Assembly (NCBI RefSeq): GCF_023856365.1
Contig: NC_064539.1
Coordinates: 17,673,019 to 17,737,018 of the forward strand
Length of the DNA stretch: 64,000 bases
Reading direction: 5' to 3'
DNA from: Brienomyrus brachyistius
Taxonomy: Eukaryota; Chordata; Actinopteri; Osteoglossiformes; Mormyridae
The notes beneath the pieces were generated by a model, which searched no databases, had not been told where the DNA came from, and saw nothing but the letters and a program-made list of their open reading frames with translations. The position numbers and the translations under genes were made by a program. The number at the start of each line of letters is the position of its first letter. Positions within the stretch are counted from its first letter, which is position 1. This document shows, piece after piece, positions 37,247 to 50,139 of the stretch.

Positions 37247-40200
37247 GTGGGTATAGATGGTTTTTAATCCATTGCGTTAGTTTGCTGCGCTTTATAAAGA
37301 CGGGGATAAGAAAACCGATGTTTACGTTTTCACTGCGAATATTAATGGTTCGTAATGTAAAGTATAATTACTGCGGAAAATTGTTGTACGATATAGTTTG
37401 ATGTGTTATTGTGGAACAGAACTAGATGAATGATGCTGAATTAATGTAATAATGGAACAATGCATTTTATGAACTCTCACCTAAGGATTAACTAGTTGTA
37501 GCTGAAGCCATGCGTGAAATTAACAGTAGTCAGAAATATTGTCCTGCTGACTTGATTGGTATTTTAATATAACAATTCACATATGTATAAGTATCATTTA
37601 TCACAAATCCTGCTCTGTTTAATAAGTTATGATGACATTATGTGGCTAATATTGAATGTAGCTTGGTACTATACATGACCAATAGGCATTCGAATGTTAA
37701 ATGCTAATTTATGAAGGAGAATTACCCCCAATTTACTGATTAAAACTAACACACGGGCTTATAGAATACTGAGTTTGTGTCAGCGCATATGTTAGTTTTG
37801 GTCAGTAAATTGGGGCACTTTTCCTTCATAAAGGTTTCCTGTAAAAATGTGCTTATTTTAGTCTGATAATACGAATCACTAAAGATGGACAAGGAAACGA
37901 ATGTTTTTATTTCTAGTGCATTATTGAAATCGTACACCTATGCTTTCAAGCTAGCATTGGAGATTGAAGCTTGACTGTCGTGCTGGTTTCTGATTTCCAC
38001 TATGATGACAAACCTTTTGAATCATGATACCCGAAGCACGCAGGGGTGCAGCAGAAAAAAGCCGAGCAAAACACACTAGATCGTGCTGCGTGTTTAGAGA
38101 TTGGGGGGGGAGAGAGAGGCGTGTGGGAAGCGATTTCATCGGTGGCTAATGATCCCGTAAGTTACAGCAGCGTCCTCCTAGCTGGGAAAGAAGCAACAAA
38201 CCGTATCATAGTTTCTAAATGTGTTGCAGCAGTCCAGTGTAGTAATCTCGTATGATATTTTTATACATAAAATGTCTGTCTGTGAATACACTCTGATGAG
38301 TGTTCAGATCATTTAATATCTCTGCTTCATGGCCTCATTCTCCCCGGGGTTTGATTTGGCTCTGTGTATATTTTCCCCTTGCTTTCGCCTTGCTCGCGTG
38401 GCGCTCCTGTTTCCTTCTGCAGTCCAAAAACACTGTTAGGCAAATCGATGCATCTAAATTGCTCATAGTGCATGTAAGTGTTTAATGTGCGACGGATCGG
38501 AAGATCGTGCAGTGGGACATCTGCCTGTGCTTAATAGGATTAGCTCTGAGCTCACTGTGGCCCAATACTGTTCAAGTGGTTAGGGAAGATAGGTGAATGA
38601 AATGACTGTCTATTCATAGTTTTCTTCTGAAAAGATTCTGAAGAATGAAGATATGATTACACGTGTTTAAAGGACACTGGAGATTGTTCCCTGCTTCACT
38701 TTCTCAGGCTTGGACAGGGCTTGAGGTCAACCATCCTGCAGAGCTTAGGAATAGCCCCTAATTTAACACACATGATTCAGTAGCATTTCACTAGAGCCAG
38801 CTATGTTGACATACGTGATTGTGCGTGTCGCGTGTGTGAAATCGGAGCTGCATGTAAGCTCTGCTGCGGGGTAGACGACCTTTAGCAGGAATGGGCAGCC
38901 ATGGCCTGGGATTAATAAAATTATTTCTATTCGCACAAGTTGATTTTTTATTTTTTTTTGTTCTGCATTTGTCCCACTGCTCCAATAGAAAGGTGATGCT
39001 GAGGTGTATCAGGTGCTTATTTACTTTAGGTTAATCGTCTTATTCTGCTATATCACGAAGTTCATTCCCTACATTAATCGTTGGCCCTAATAACCATTGA
39101 AATGGTTAATTCCATGTTAAATTTTATTCTTTGGTCATATATGTCATAAATATGAAAAAAACTGAGTAACATTTCGGTTCCTAGGTGATTCGTATTTTGA
39201 ATGACATCTCGGTAAATCTTCTGCCGTAGAATTCTGAACTCAGTGTAAATAAGTGATGAATAAAAGCATTTAAAAAGATCAAATTGCAGAAGTTAAGTTA
39301 CGTTTTGTTTGTAGTGTGCCGTTAAGTGTTGTGCTGTATGTATGAGAATTATATAACGTGGGGTCTTGATGAAGACCTGCATATTCTTCGCAATTCATAA
39401 GCATGCTTTGTATGTATTGGGAGGGTGCCTCACTGAGTAAGGTAGGCTGCATAGCACATTGCATGATGTCTGTGTGCGAGAAGCAGGCCCCCCCCGTGTG
39501 TGTCCACGCCATCCAGCGGCCACTCTCCGTGCCAGCAGGGCGACATCGGGGGGAGACAGCTGCGCATTCTGCGGCCAATGTGAGCCCCCTTTGTGGGGCC
39601 CCGCACCTGCTGCAGTGAACTCACGCGCTCTGTCCCCCGGGCTGCCTGAGACGCAGAGATAGGCGTTTGTTTCATTTCGCCGCTGCCGCTGAATAGCGCC
39701 GGTATGCTTCGCTGTGTGGCGGGTGAACATCTGTGTGGTGCCACTGCCCCCCCCCCCCCCCCAGCTGCAGGGGAGTGCCTGGTAGCTCTGTTTCTTGGCC
39801 AGGTGCCCATGGTTGGACGCACTGCGGGATGGTTCACAGATGACGGTCATGCCATTGCCCGGATCTCATCTTGTTGCACCAGTAGGGTGCCTGTTTTAAG
39901 CCTGGAACACACCGAGCCGAAATTTCGGCTGTCCACCCGTTATGCCGGTGTATGTGGCACGGTCGGAGACGGTCACCATCGGTACCATTTTAGTCGATTT
40001 AGCATGCAGAATCGGTGTCAGAGTTCGTTGGTGAAACCGAGCTCCTTGATTGGGCTGTATATAAGCCATCGTCCCTATACATCATGCCAGTGCATCTCAG
40101 TGCAGATTTTCAGAATGGATCTCAGCTGGCCTTGCATGGCATGAGTGTTTTCTGTCAGCTTGGTGTGTTCGAAGCTTTTCATGGGCAGCTTGCAGTGGCT

Positions 40201-43200
40201 GAATCTCTGGCCCTCACGGATCTGGCCTGCTGATCAGGGACTGGGCACTACAGACAAATATCGGATGGGTGCATTTTCCTTCCTCTTCTGTCTGTCCATG
40301 TTGGTCCATGACCCTCCTGCTCTGCTTTAACACGGTGAGGATTGTCCCATGCCACGTAACTTCCTTGCCGGTTAAACACACACAGGCGACCCTGGAGTCA
40401 GTGGACATCTAAATGAGCCAAATGGACCAGCAGGAGCTCCTGTTATGGGTGTGTTGGGGTTCATGTCTTATTTCTTGGTTTCTTTCTCAAGAGGTGGAGC
40501 TGAGCTGCTTTTCGGGGGTGTAAGGAATCATCAGGTGACTTTGCCCAGCCAATCACAGCCATGTGAGTAACGCCATTGTCGTCATTATTTATTTGGCTAA
40601 TTTGTTTTATTTCTATATTGATCGCTTTGGTGGTCAGGTTTTGGTTTATTGGAATGTTTGCCACACGACAGTCCAAGCCAATCGGTGACTGACGGCACGC
40701 GGTCTCACCCGCCGTTGGTTTTCAAATCCTTATTTCTCTCGTCCTTCCTGTGCGTATCTGACATCACAGGAGCACATTCAGTTCACCAGCCTGGCATGAA
40801 GAATATACAAAGTTATCTTGCATTGACCAGAAATAGCTGCTGTCTCTCACCTTAGCAGGAAACATACTGTTAGAAGATTCAGAAGAGCCTTGCTGATTGA
40901 GAGCTGAGGTCATGTTAAGGATTCACCGATCAGTCGGCCAGAAAAGTTCCATCTTCCCCGATTGGCAGACTAGCAGTGGGCTGATCAGTCTAAATTTTAT
41001 GAGCCAGTCAAGTAGTTTATCAACTAATGTTACCTTTTGTTTTGAGTAGTGATGTGTGGTATGATGATATTTTATTGTACCCCATTGTATGCACAACACC
41101 CATTTCGTAGGTGTCGCATCTATTGTGATACGGCACGACATTTACATTTTCTTTTATTTAGCTTTTGTCCAAAGCATTGTACAAATGAGGCAATTATCAC
41201 ATTGCAAATGTATGTGTGTTCAGAAGCTGCAACAGTACTACAACAAAAACAGATCGATGTGAAACAAAAGCAATTTCAGCCTGCATAACACTTCATCGCT
41301 GTCTATATCTCACTTCTTTGTCAATTATCTGTCTCAGTCGATCTCAATTTAGTGGCTAGATCTTGAACTGAAAACTTAATTGATCTTTTTAACTAGTTAG
41401 CTAACCTGGTGGAAAAACAAACAAACTTTATATACTATCAGACCACTAAAAGTATTGTACTTGTGTCACACAGTGAACAGCACATGGTCTATAGACCGGT
41501 TGGCTCCACTGTCTTCGCTTTTGAGGAAGAATTGGTTCCAAAAAGCTTCTACTTTGTGTGGAAATGATTTGTATATGCAAACTCTGACATTGCTAATTGC
41601 GGTATATTGGACCAACATTGCAAAGATACGATTCATACAGTGCAACGCAACCAATCTTTTTAAGCACCTGAAACTTAGCACCCTCAAGCGAACAAGCAGC
41701 ATGTTTGGCTGTATCTCTACCAGTCGGTACCAAGTACTTCTTACTGAGGCGAAAATCCAAAATCTTGCATTTATTTTATTTGTGTTTATCCATTGTTTGT
41801 TTATATTTGTCATAAATCGAGTTCAGAAGTATCCAGTTGTTGGTGAAAGTCGTAAATGGTCATTGGTACACACAACTTTTGCAACTTAAAAAAACTGCAT
41901 TTATGCTATAATGACTATAGTTAACATTCCACACATTCCAAAAATAATGTGATCTATATTGTGGATTGTAATTATAATTTTGCCCATAAAGCCCACCTCC
42001 CCCCTCTGTTTCCATCCACAGTTGTGTCCCCCGCACCTTCCCACCCTGCGCTAATGCTGCATGATAAGTGCGGTGAAACGCTCACTGGAGTTTCTTTACA
42101 GTGTGTAATGAAGATGTTAAACTCGCGTAAGACATGAACAAAAAGTTGTCCATTGAGGAAATACTAACACAACATTTGAAACGACCAGTTTAATTCAACA
42201 CTTGTGGAGCCATTTTTATTTGAAAAGGTTATTTAAACAGAAAATCAGAATTGGCCAGGATCGGTGTCGGCAGGTCAGTCTTAAGAACATCGGTAATCAG
42301 GATCGGCCAGTGAAAATGCATTGTGTGAATCCCTAGAATTAGAATTTAGTGATAACTGGTCATTGGTAACACCATAGCACACAACAACAAAATGTCTCCT
42401 CTGCATTTAACCCATATGTGACAATGTGACTTAGCAGGGGGCAGCTAATTCAGTGCCCGGGGAGCAGTGCTTGGGGGCGGGACCTTGCTCAGGGCACCTC
42501 AGTGGTGCCTTGCTGGTCGGGGATTCGAACCTGCAATCTTTCACTTACATGTGCGCTTCCCTAACCATTAAGCCACCACTGCCCACCCTAGTTCACATGG
42601 TAGCTTTTGCGTGGTTATTCCTGGTGTCAGTGTCTCAGTGTAGAGACCGAGGACAGAGAGAGTTGTCGACATCTTCAGTGACCTTTGAGGTAATACCCCA
42701 GTGCAGGTAGCAGTGTGAGAAGGTTGTTCAGGCCCTTTATTGATTCGGGAACAAAGAGTATGATTTGATGTGGTGGTTTTTCTGTCTTGTAGATGCTATA
42801 GCTGCTTTTATTGGTAAATAAGCACAGGGTCAATATTTAATTGTCTGCCGGAGTAGTTTCCCCAAGTAGGAGATACCAGGCAGTTATTAGATGTCTGACT
42901 CTTATTTCTGTTGCATCTTTGGAAATGCCATCAGTTCAGCTTCCTTCCTCTTTCTTTAAAAGTGTAGGAAAATGGGGGGGGGGGGGGTTCTGTGTTCTTC
43001 ACGCCTTCATCTGCCCAGCTGGATTGAAGAGCTCTTCTGTATCGCAATTCCTGAGACAAAGAGGAGCACAAATCAGACCAGGAAAATCCTGACCCACCCC
43101 CCCTTTTTTCACCTCGCCCCCTGCCCCTCCGCACACTGCCCTTCTGAGTAACCCCCGGTACTTTTGTTTGTACCCCCACCGGCCCTGCCCCCCATGTTCA

Positions 43201-46200
43201 CAGAGTCCCTCCGGACAGCTGTTTGCGCGGGCTGTCCTGCTCACTTTGCTCAGCTCAGCCGCTCCATTACGAATCGGGGGGCTTTTTTCAGCGTGGGGAT
43301 CCCCTCCCTAGTTCCCTGCTGCCGGCCCAGTTTACCCACTGACAACAATGGGCAGTAGCCCCCTCCCCAACATCTGTGAGTCTCCCTCTGCTCCCCCATT
43401 GTCACCCTAACTGCTCCATTATTGGCTGCCTTTCACTTGTAAATGCAGCCAGTGGTGGCGTTGATGGGCCTTTTATCCGCATCCATGGGGTCAGGGGAAA
43501 GGTAGGTCTGATTGGTGTGGCCGGCTGGCTGGACCGTTTGGGGGGAGCACAGCTAAATCCTTCTTGTTTGCCGGTCATTTCGAGCACTCGGCGGGATGAG
43601 TGACCTTCCCACTCGCTCACCTGCTTTTCTGTGTGCTGGTCATTCCGAGCGCTCGGCGGGATGAGTGACCTGCCCCCTTCACTCACGTCCCTTACTGTGC
43701 TCTGGTCGTTCCGAGCACTCGGCGGGATGAGTGACCTTCCCACTCGCTCGCTTCCCTTTTCTGTGTGTTGGTCATCGTGAGTGCTAGGCGGGATGAAATT
43801 CTGCTCAGTCGGTACGGTACTTTCGGTACTTTCGCTTTTTCATTGACTTCCGATCAAGTACCAGAACCAAAAGTTTCAGTACCAAAAGTACCAAACCAGC
43901 TGGGGTACTTCTTTGGTACTTCAGTACTTTGGGGTGGGACTTAAAACATTTTCTTTGTCGATTGGTCAAGCAAATAGCCTGCCGCTAAAACACAATGCAA
44001 GCTCCAAACAGTTATGAACTCAGAAATTAATGATAAACAAAGTAAAGATAATGTGATTTTGGTTGTAAGAACACATACAACAAAAAGATCAGGATGACAT
44101 AAAAGATTAAAAAGTATTTTATTGAATATACTAATAAAGCAGGTATATAGCGTACTGTCCTAACAATTTTGTTATAAATATAGCGATGTGATTTTGTTGT
44201 AGGGGCGGCATGGTGGTGCAGTGGTTAGCACTGTTGCCTCACACCTCTGGGACCCGGGTTCGAGTCTCCGCCTGGGTCACATGTGTGCGGAGTTTGCATG
44301 TTCTCCCCGTGTCGTCGTGGGGTTTCCTCCGGGTACTCCGGTTTCCCCCCACAGTCCAAAAACATGCTGAGGCTAATTGGAGTTGCTAAATTGCCCATAG
44401 GAGTGCATGCGTGTGTGACTGATGTGTGAGTGTGCCCTGCGATGGGCTGGCCCCCCATCCTGGGTTGTTCCCTGCCTAGTGCCCATTGCTTCCGGGATAG
44501 GCTCCGGACCCCCCGCGACCCAGTAGGATAAGCAGTTTGGAAAATGGATGGATGGATGGATGGATGGATTTTGTTGTAATAAATATTGGGGTATTTATAA
44601 AACAAAAAAGGAATTCATACATTGCTCACAAACCCTTCTTCGAGTTATTTAAATGGCAATTGTCTCGGAGAACACATGCAAAAGCAACAGAGATAAAACT
44701 TTAAACTGATTTTTAAACATTATATTTATAGATTATAAGAATCTATAAAAGGAATAATAAAATTGCAAAGCTTGTCGAGTTTTTTTTTTTTTTCCCTATG
44801 ACAAAATAATAGTAAAAATATTTTTGCCAAACTTCAACCCACTGCGCTACAATGTCCGTACAGAATTGAAAGTAAGAAAAAGCCTTATTTTAATATAGCT
44901 GACTAGTGATGTAAGAATTGGACGTGCGTAATATGCGATGCTGGTATTAATGATTGATTAATGATGTTAGCACACCATCCAGCCCCATAATATACTAAAG
45001 GCAATTTTCAAATCCAGTACAAGATGTCATTGGGTGCTGGTACCAGTTTTTACGCCAGTGGAAAAGCAATGCCTTGAAGAACCGTACTTTCAGTACTTTT
45101 TCGAAGTACCAAAAGTTCAGTACCTGGTGCAGTGGAAAAACGCCCAATGTGAAGTAGATCTGATTAGGCCTCACTGTGGTACTATGTGGGAGACAGGTTA
45201 GTTACTGCCCAGTTAGGCCCTTTCACATGAATCCCGGGTAACAACCCTTCTGTGTCTGTTTAGCAGCTGGCCTGCTGTGCTACACATGTTTTTAGCGTGA
45301 TTCAAAATATCTGTTCTGTGGTAAGTGTGGTGCGTGGTGTGTGTTCAGGGGCTTGGTGTCCGTAGGCAGATGGAAGGCATGGTGAACGAGTAGAGCTGTT
45401 GAAGTTTGAACCAGGGCTCATGGCCATGTAGGTGTCCCTCTTAGAATGAGTGAGCCGTTACTTCGTGGTTTTATAAGATGATTTTTACATTAACTGTTTT
45501 TGAAGTTGAGTAACTTTATGTGATTGTGTAATTCTCTGTGGCAGGTTGCCTTAGGATCTGTTGTGAGATGTGTTTGTGTATTTGGAGACTGCTGAGGGTA
45601 TACGGAGTCTTTCTAACATTTCAACAACTTTTTAGTCAAGATTCAACAATTCATATAACTGGTTGAGTGAGTAGTCAAATTAAATTTATAGTAACAATAT
45701 AAGTACTTTCATGAATTGTTACATATACTCTATATTCTGTTAAACATCTACAGACACAATGAAACAGCTGAATTGTTGAATCTCAACTAAGTTGATGAAA
45801 TGCTACAAATACCGTTAACCCTATGTAGGCAGACTGTCCAAATGAAGTTTTACCGAAGTTTTGGCCTTGTTGTGCATACCTGTGTGTGTGTGCATGTATG
45901 TGTGTGCGTGTGTGCATGTTGGGGGGGGGGGGGACCTCCTGGTGAGAATAGTGAGAGATATGTGTTATTTTAGCTTTCATCCTGACCTCAACAAAGCCAC
46001 TGCATACAACAATGGGGTTTCCACGACAACCCAGGCACAAAAGGTGACCACTTGAGGGAATGCGGGTGGGGGGGGGCAGAGGCGCAGGAATAGGCGACGA
46101 CCTTGGGGGACCACGGAGCCCCCCGGTCAATGATGAAGTTAGTGGGTTAGGGGCAGGGTTCACTGTGTGACTTCAGGCTGCCATGAGAGTGTAGAAATGC

Positions 46201-49200
46201 TGTGAAGTCCCAGTCGCCCTGTCCAGCCTCATGGTGATTGATTACCCGGTGGGACCTCTGCTACAGAAACTGCTTCCCACATCCACAGCACTATAGGAAC
46301 CTTTTACCTCACACAACCTCACCAAGACGAATCACTTTGCACCTTCCCACATGACGGCAATGACAACGCACAAGAAGTCCTCTCAGTTTGTTCATGCAGA
46401 TGCCCTCGTGGTCTCGCTCAAAAGTATCCCAGCATGCACTGGGCCGCTAGGATGCCGCAGCGTAGGTTAGCCCAGCCCACACCACGATGCGCTCAACGGG
46501 TATGACAATGGAGTCACAAAGGGTTCAGTAAATCTTTTTCGACACTGTCGACGTTACAAAGGGAAATTCGGTTTCGCTTGCGTTCGGGAATCACTCAAAC
46601 AGGAAATGGAAAAGGCTGAGTGGGGTTTTCTGTTTTGAGCTTTGTGTGAGTCGATATGAGCTCCTTTTCACTGAAAATTAACGGCCTTCCCTCTTATTCT
46701 TTAGAAGTAGCATGTAAGAGAGTCAATCATTAGAGACAAGAGAAGCTGGAAAACAATCTAATTATGCTAAAACTGCTTTCCGGCCTCTGAAATAAGCCCC
46801 AACGTGTGTTAAGGGCTTGCGTACATCAAAACCTATATTTCTAATCTGAGTTAAATATAGAAGCCATGTGATGCAGTATAATAAATTATGTTTTTAGTGT
46901 ATGCTCGTTATGCTCTAAATATATCGTATTCTTCGCGATTTGAGGTCATCAGCCTCTGCAGACATGGCCTGTCTGTAATCTTGCGTCGTTGGTGAAATTG
47001 TACAGGCGAAATCAGACAAACTCAACCCACCCACAGTATATGTCCCTGCCCCCCCGCCTCCTGCCCAACACTGTGGGTCTGCAACAACCTTAGAAGCTTC
47101 TCAACAGAATAGGGTTGGTCGATGACATCACCGCCTTATAAGGGGAGCGTATGTAGGGAATTCACAATGGCAATGCCGCACTTGAGGCGGTAGCCAATAG
47201 CACGACAGCTATCTAACAACAAAGAACAGTCCCTCCGCTGTTCATTGTGCATCTATGGTGCTCAGTGGCACGGATTCCATTGTCATGGCTGTGTGTATGA
47301 CAGGCAGTGTTCAGATGATCCCTACGCTTCGGCCCGGCCATCTTCCCAGTCTGCTTGTCGTCTTGCTGCTTTTTCATTATGGCTGCTCTCAGGCTCTGAA
47401 GTAGAGTACCCAGAATCCTTCACTGCGTACACACACACACACACGCACACACACACTGCTGCTGTCATACTTCTTCCTGGGAATAGACCTTGCTCATGTG
47501 AGGTGTACTTGCATCGTGGATTGCGGCCAGTCCATCTTTCTTGAATTTTCTGTGTTTCTCGCTCGCTCTCGCTGGCTGGGGTGGGGGGCGGGGGGGTCGC
47601 AGGGGTGGGGGTTAGTGAATGGGTAGCCGCAGTCCCCATTTTGCCGTCGCCCGACATCGAAACACGGCGGGTTCCAGCAGGTCAGGTGGATAGCAGATGA
47701 ATGCATGCAAGCAGCTGTAGTTGAACACAGGAATGACACGCTAACTGGAAGAGACACGGAATAGGCATGTTAGGAATGTCGATGGTGGAGGATAACATTA
47801 AGATTTTGCTGTTATTTAGATCTTTTCTTTGTAGGAATTTAGTTGTCTGTCAGCATTATTTGCATTGAAATGTAGATCCTTTTAAGAATCATATTCAGTG
47901 GTAATATAATTGACAAGCTCCACATTCCTAACAGCTGCTCCGCTCTCTTATGCAAGCCTTACGTATTTATTGCTTCTTGGTCAGATGTTTGTGTTATTCT
48001 GTAGACCTCAAATAAAGAGACTTCCTCATCCTTTTGTCTGCACAATCATTTACATTTTCATTGTTACCGCTCGCTTTTCCAGAAACATCTTCCCACCTTG
48101 CACTTTTCGCTCGTATGCCGTGGATCCTTTGTGTCTGTGTGTCACTGCTCCTGAACTTTGACCCTAGATGTCTGGATGGGAAGTTTTTTTTCACCAACAT
48201 TTAATTAAATTTAGAGCCAGTCATTGGAAGGTGATCAAAGGAGACTGGCATTTTCTGCATTAGCTGGTGTTGTTTTTAAAACGTCAGGGTTTTTAAAAAA
48301 GATGTTTGAATAAAGCTGGTATGTGACAATGTAGCCGCACCAACATTACAGTTTATTCTAGCATCCCGAGGTGTTTCTCAATACCAAGAACGTACTTGTG
48401 GTCTAAGGCAAGACCCGGCTCGCTAACTTGCCTCTCAAGAATGGACTTGGGGCGCAATGAATCATGGGATTGGTCTTATTCAGAGAAGATGCAACTCATA
48501 TATCCTTGAAATTTGGGAGATTTTTTACCATCCTCTGTATTTGGTATTGGAAGCAGTCTTCAGCGACGAAAGATGACGTCATACGGGTGCATGAGAACAC
48601 AAATACGATCAGGGAGGCATTTTCAACGCAAACACAACTTCCCAACAGCCAGCGGGAGCAGAGCAGCAGCTACAGAGATGCCGACTACCCCGGTTGCCCC
48701 GTCCTGCCCCTGTAGCTTTTGTGAAGTACCCCCCCCCCATCTCTCACTGTGACAACCAGCCACATCACCCTTCCCAAGTGAAGCTGGAACCCTAAACATT
48801 CGCATGTTGTTTCCAGGGACCATGAAGCAGTTGTTAGTGTGGATCAGAGCGAATCTGCTGAAGGAACGTCCTGAGCTCTTCCTGCAGGGAGACACTGTGT
48901 AAGTACGCCGCTTACAGCCAGTGGGGGCGTCACACACGCTGGGCGTCTGCATGATCATAGTATGATGTATTGTGACCAGAGCACAGTCTCAAACAACATT
49001 TGAGCAACAGATCGACATATTGACCTAACAAATCTTAAACATAGTGAGTTCTCTATATATTCACCAGGCAGGATGCTAAATGAACTAGGCCACACAAACC
49101 CCGTTGAATTGACAGTCTGGACTTGGTCTTCAGGCTTCCATTTTCCGGAGATATATTGCAAGGCTGACACTGGGGGGGGTCGATCAGTGTGGTCTTCAAA

Positions 49201-50139
49201 TATTAATAATTAAATAATTAAGTGTGCAATGCATCATATTTGGTAAGCAATAATTAACATTAAATGCTTCAACAGAACGGGAAAGAACAAAGATATCAAT
49301 GCCCATTTAAGGTCGATGTTTCACATTGCGTGGGTAAAAATAGCATTGAGAACTGTTTGCCTTTTATTTGCTAATGTGTTGTTTGCACAGTCCTGTTCTG
49401 CGTATCCGTTTGCAGTTTGTGCCGTACCTACTGCTGTGTACATATGTTTTTCCTTTACGTCGTTCATGGATGGTGATTCATCATATATCAAATTTATTGG
49501 AATGATACTGTCTGATTGGCTGAGATTTTTCTGACCCGATGATGTCACCGTTTTGAGTAGATGTGAATTTTTGTATCACGATGAAGATTAACACCTTACT
49601 TAGTTCAATGGAGCAGATGTCTGCTTTTAATGCACTACTATTATATCAGATAGAGGATGACATGGTGCACTGTTCAGGATCCCATGCAATCACAGAGAAT
49701 TAAGTGCCTGAAATTATTCCTTTCTCTCCGAAACAGGAGGCCAGGGATCTTGGTCTTGATCAATGATGTCGACTGGGAACTAATGGTGAGTTTATCTGTC
49801 ATCCATACGGTTCAATATAGTTCCTCGCCACTCTCAGTTCTCTCTTGTATGGAGCTAGCTGGATATTGGGAGTTAAATCATTTAATTATTCAAAACCAGT
49901 TAAAAGATGGTGAGTACAGAAGAGTTAATCTTATTGTTCGTGGAATTATTTTAGTTTATGTATGAGAAGATATGAAAGAGCCAGATGAATTGACCAATAA
50001 ATATATGTACAATTCTATTTCAAGACAAGTATGTTTAAACTAGTGCTTCTTGTGTCACTTTCTTCTAAAGGGTGAGCTGAAGTACCTGCTTCAGGATCAG
50101 GACAATATAGTTTTCATCTCAACGCTGCATGGAGGGTAG
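37212..50139 (+). CDS. urm1: Ubiquitin-related modifier 1, complete, 5 exons
   Basis: Joined exons 37212-37246, 40492-40562, 48817-48898, 49737-49785 and 50071-50139 give 306 nt: exactly 101 residues plus TAG, the same length as human URM1. Seen: start [19 protein letters not shown], middle [15 protein letters not shown] and [20 protein letters not shown], and C-terminal ISTLHGG. Known: Urm1 is a beta-grasp protein whose C-terminal Gly-Gly is adenylated and thiocarboxylated by the MOCS3/Uba4 E1-like enzyme. It then donates sulfur to the CTU1-CTU2 complex for 2-thiolation of wobble U34 in Lys, Glu and Gln tRNAs, and can also be conjugated to proteins under oxidative stress. All introns are GT-AG and phases agree (2, 1, 2, 0). 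The start is the only ATG fitting the family N-terminus and follows the promoter closely. The key GG is intact. It acts in cytosol and nucleus. Confidence 0.97.
37247..40491 (+). other. urm1 intron 1
   Basis: 3.2 kb. Apart from the palindromic MITE and a 16-nt poly(C) run at 39747-39762, I see nothing identifiable. The open frames at 39.3-39.9 kb on both strands overlap a GC-rich patch but show no family motif. Confidence 0.65.
37708..37832. mobile_element. palindromic MITE in urm1 intron 1
   Basis: Left TTTATGAAGGAGAATTACCC and right ...GGGGCACTTTTCCTTCATAAA form inverted arms of about 45 bp sharing CCCCAATTTACTGA and AAAACTAACA. Confidence 0.8.
40492..40562 (+). CDS. urm1: urm1 exon 2
   Basis: Encodes [20 protein letters not shown] then QSQP. 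Acceptor TTTCTCAAG at 40491; donor CCAT|GTGAGT at 40563. It completes the exon 1 Gly codon and leaves the first base of a Trp codon. Confidence 0.94.
40915..42345 (+). mobile_element. hAT-like DNA transposon remnant with a BED-finger fragment
   Basis: Inside the open frame at 41455-41889 the string [17 protein letters not shown] resembles the C-terminal half of a BED zinc finger (C-x-x-C upstream lost; TNL-KHLK with the His retained) as in hAT transposases. The outer ends share degenerate inverted motifs: ATTCACCGATCAGTCGGCCA on the left, and GGATCGGCCAGTGAAAATGC with GTGAATCCCTAG on the right. No catalytic hAT domain is visible. It contains a nested fragment of another fish repeat at about 41140-41285. 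Confidence 0.5.
42360..42592 (-). repeat. tRNA-derived SINE, minus strand
   Basis: Reading the minus strand: A box-like GTGGCTTAATGGTTAGGG (about 42587-42570), B box-like GGTTCGAATCC (about 42530-42520), then CAAGGCACCACTGAGGTGCC, CTGCTCCCCGGGC and a tail with CATTTTGTTGTTGTG. This is the typical teleost SINE order. Confidence 0.8.
42974..42987 (+). repeat. poly(G) tract, 14 nt
   Basis: Fourteen consecutive G in urm1 intron 2. Confidence 0.95.
43573..43800 (+). repeat. 65-66-bp minisatellite, about 3.5 copies
   Basis: Units start GGTCATTTCGAGCACTCGGC-like at 43573, 43638, 43704 and 43770, each continuing GGGATGAGTGACC. The last copy is diverged and truncated at the edge of the next element. 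Confidence 0.9.
43810..45150. mobile_element. degraded DNA transposon with GGTACT-rich ends
   Basis: Left part is rich in GGTACTTT and AGTACCAAAAG; the right part (45055-45150) contains AGTACTTTTTCGAAGTACC and ends near GTGGAAAAACGCCCAAT. Similar motifs in inverted orientation suggest terminal regions of one element. Interior is AT-rich with no transposase motif. It is split by the SINE at 44202-44567. Confidence 0.42.
44202..44567 (+). mobile_element. SINE with 11-bp target-site duplications
   Basis: Starts GGGGCGGCATGGTGGTGCAG, has A box-like GTGGTGCAGTGGTTAGCAC and B box-like GGGTTCGAGTCTC, and ends in a (GGAT)n tail. The direct repeat ATTTTGTTGTA flanks it exactly (44191-44201 and 44568-44578). 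The intact B box and clean duplication suggest a fairly recent retrotransposition. Confidence 0.93.
45921..45933 (+). repeat. poly(G) tract, 13 nt
   Basis: Thirteen G following a short TG/CATG-rich microsatellite. Confidence 0.95.
48817..48898 (+). CDS. urm1: urm1 exon 3
   Basis: Encodes [20 protein letters not shown] then LFLQGDT. Acceptor TTTCCAG at 48816; donor GT|GTAAGT at 48899 (near-consensus), phase 2. Confidence 0.97.
49737..49785 (+). CDS. urm1: urm1 exon 4
   Basis: A 49-nt exon encoding [17 protein letters not shown]. Acceptor AAACAG at 49736; donor ATG|GTGAGT at 49786. Confidence 0.97.
50071..50139 (+). CDS. urm1: urm1 exon 5 (C-terminal Gly-Gly)
   Basis: Encodes [20 protein letters not shown] then GG and TAG (50137-50139). 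Acceptor TTCTAAAG at 50070. The terminal di-glycine is the residue pair activated as a thiocarboxylate. Confidence 0.97.
   Translation, partial: GELKYLLQDQDNIVFISTLHGG

Larger units (their letters stand above)
40563..48816 (+). other. urm1 intron 2
   Basis: 8.25 kb, filled largely by mobile DNA: a hAT-like remnant (40.9-42.35 kb), a tRNA-derived SINE on the minus strand (42.36-42.59 kb), a 65-bp minisatellite (43.57-43.80 kb), a GGTACT-rich element with a nested SINE (43.8-45.15 kb), poly(G) tracts at 42974 and 45921 and a CA array at about 47430. No additional exon was recognised. Confidence 0.7.
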
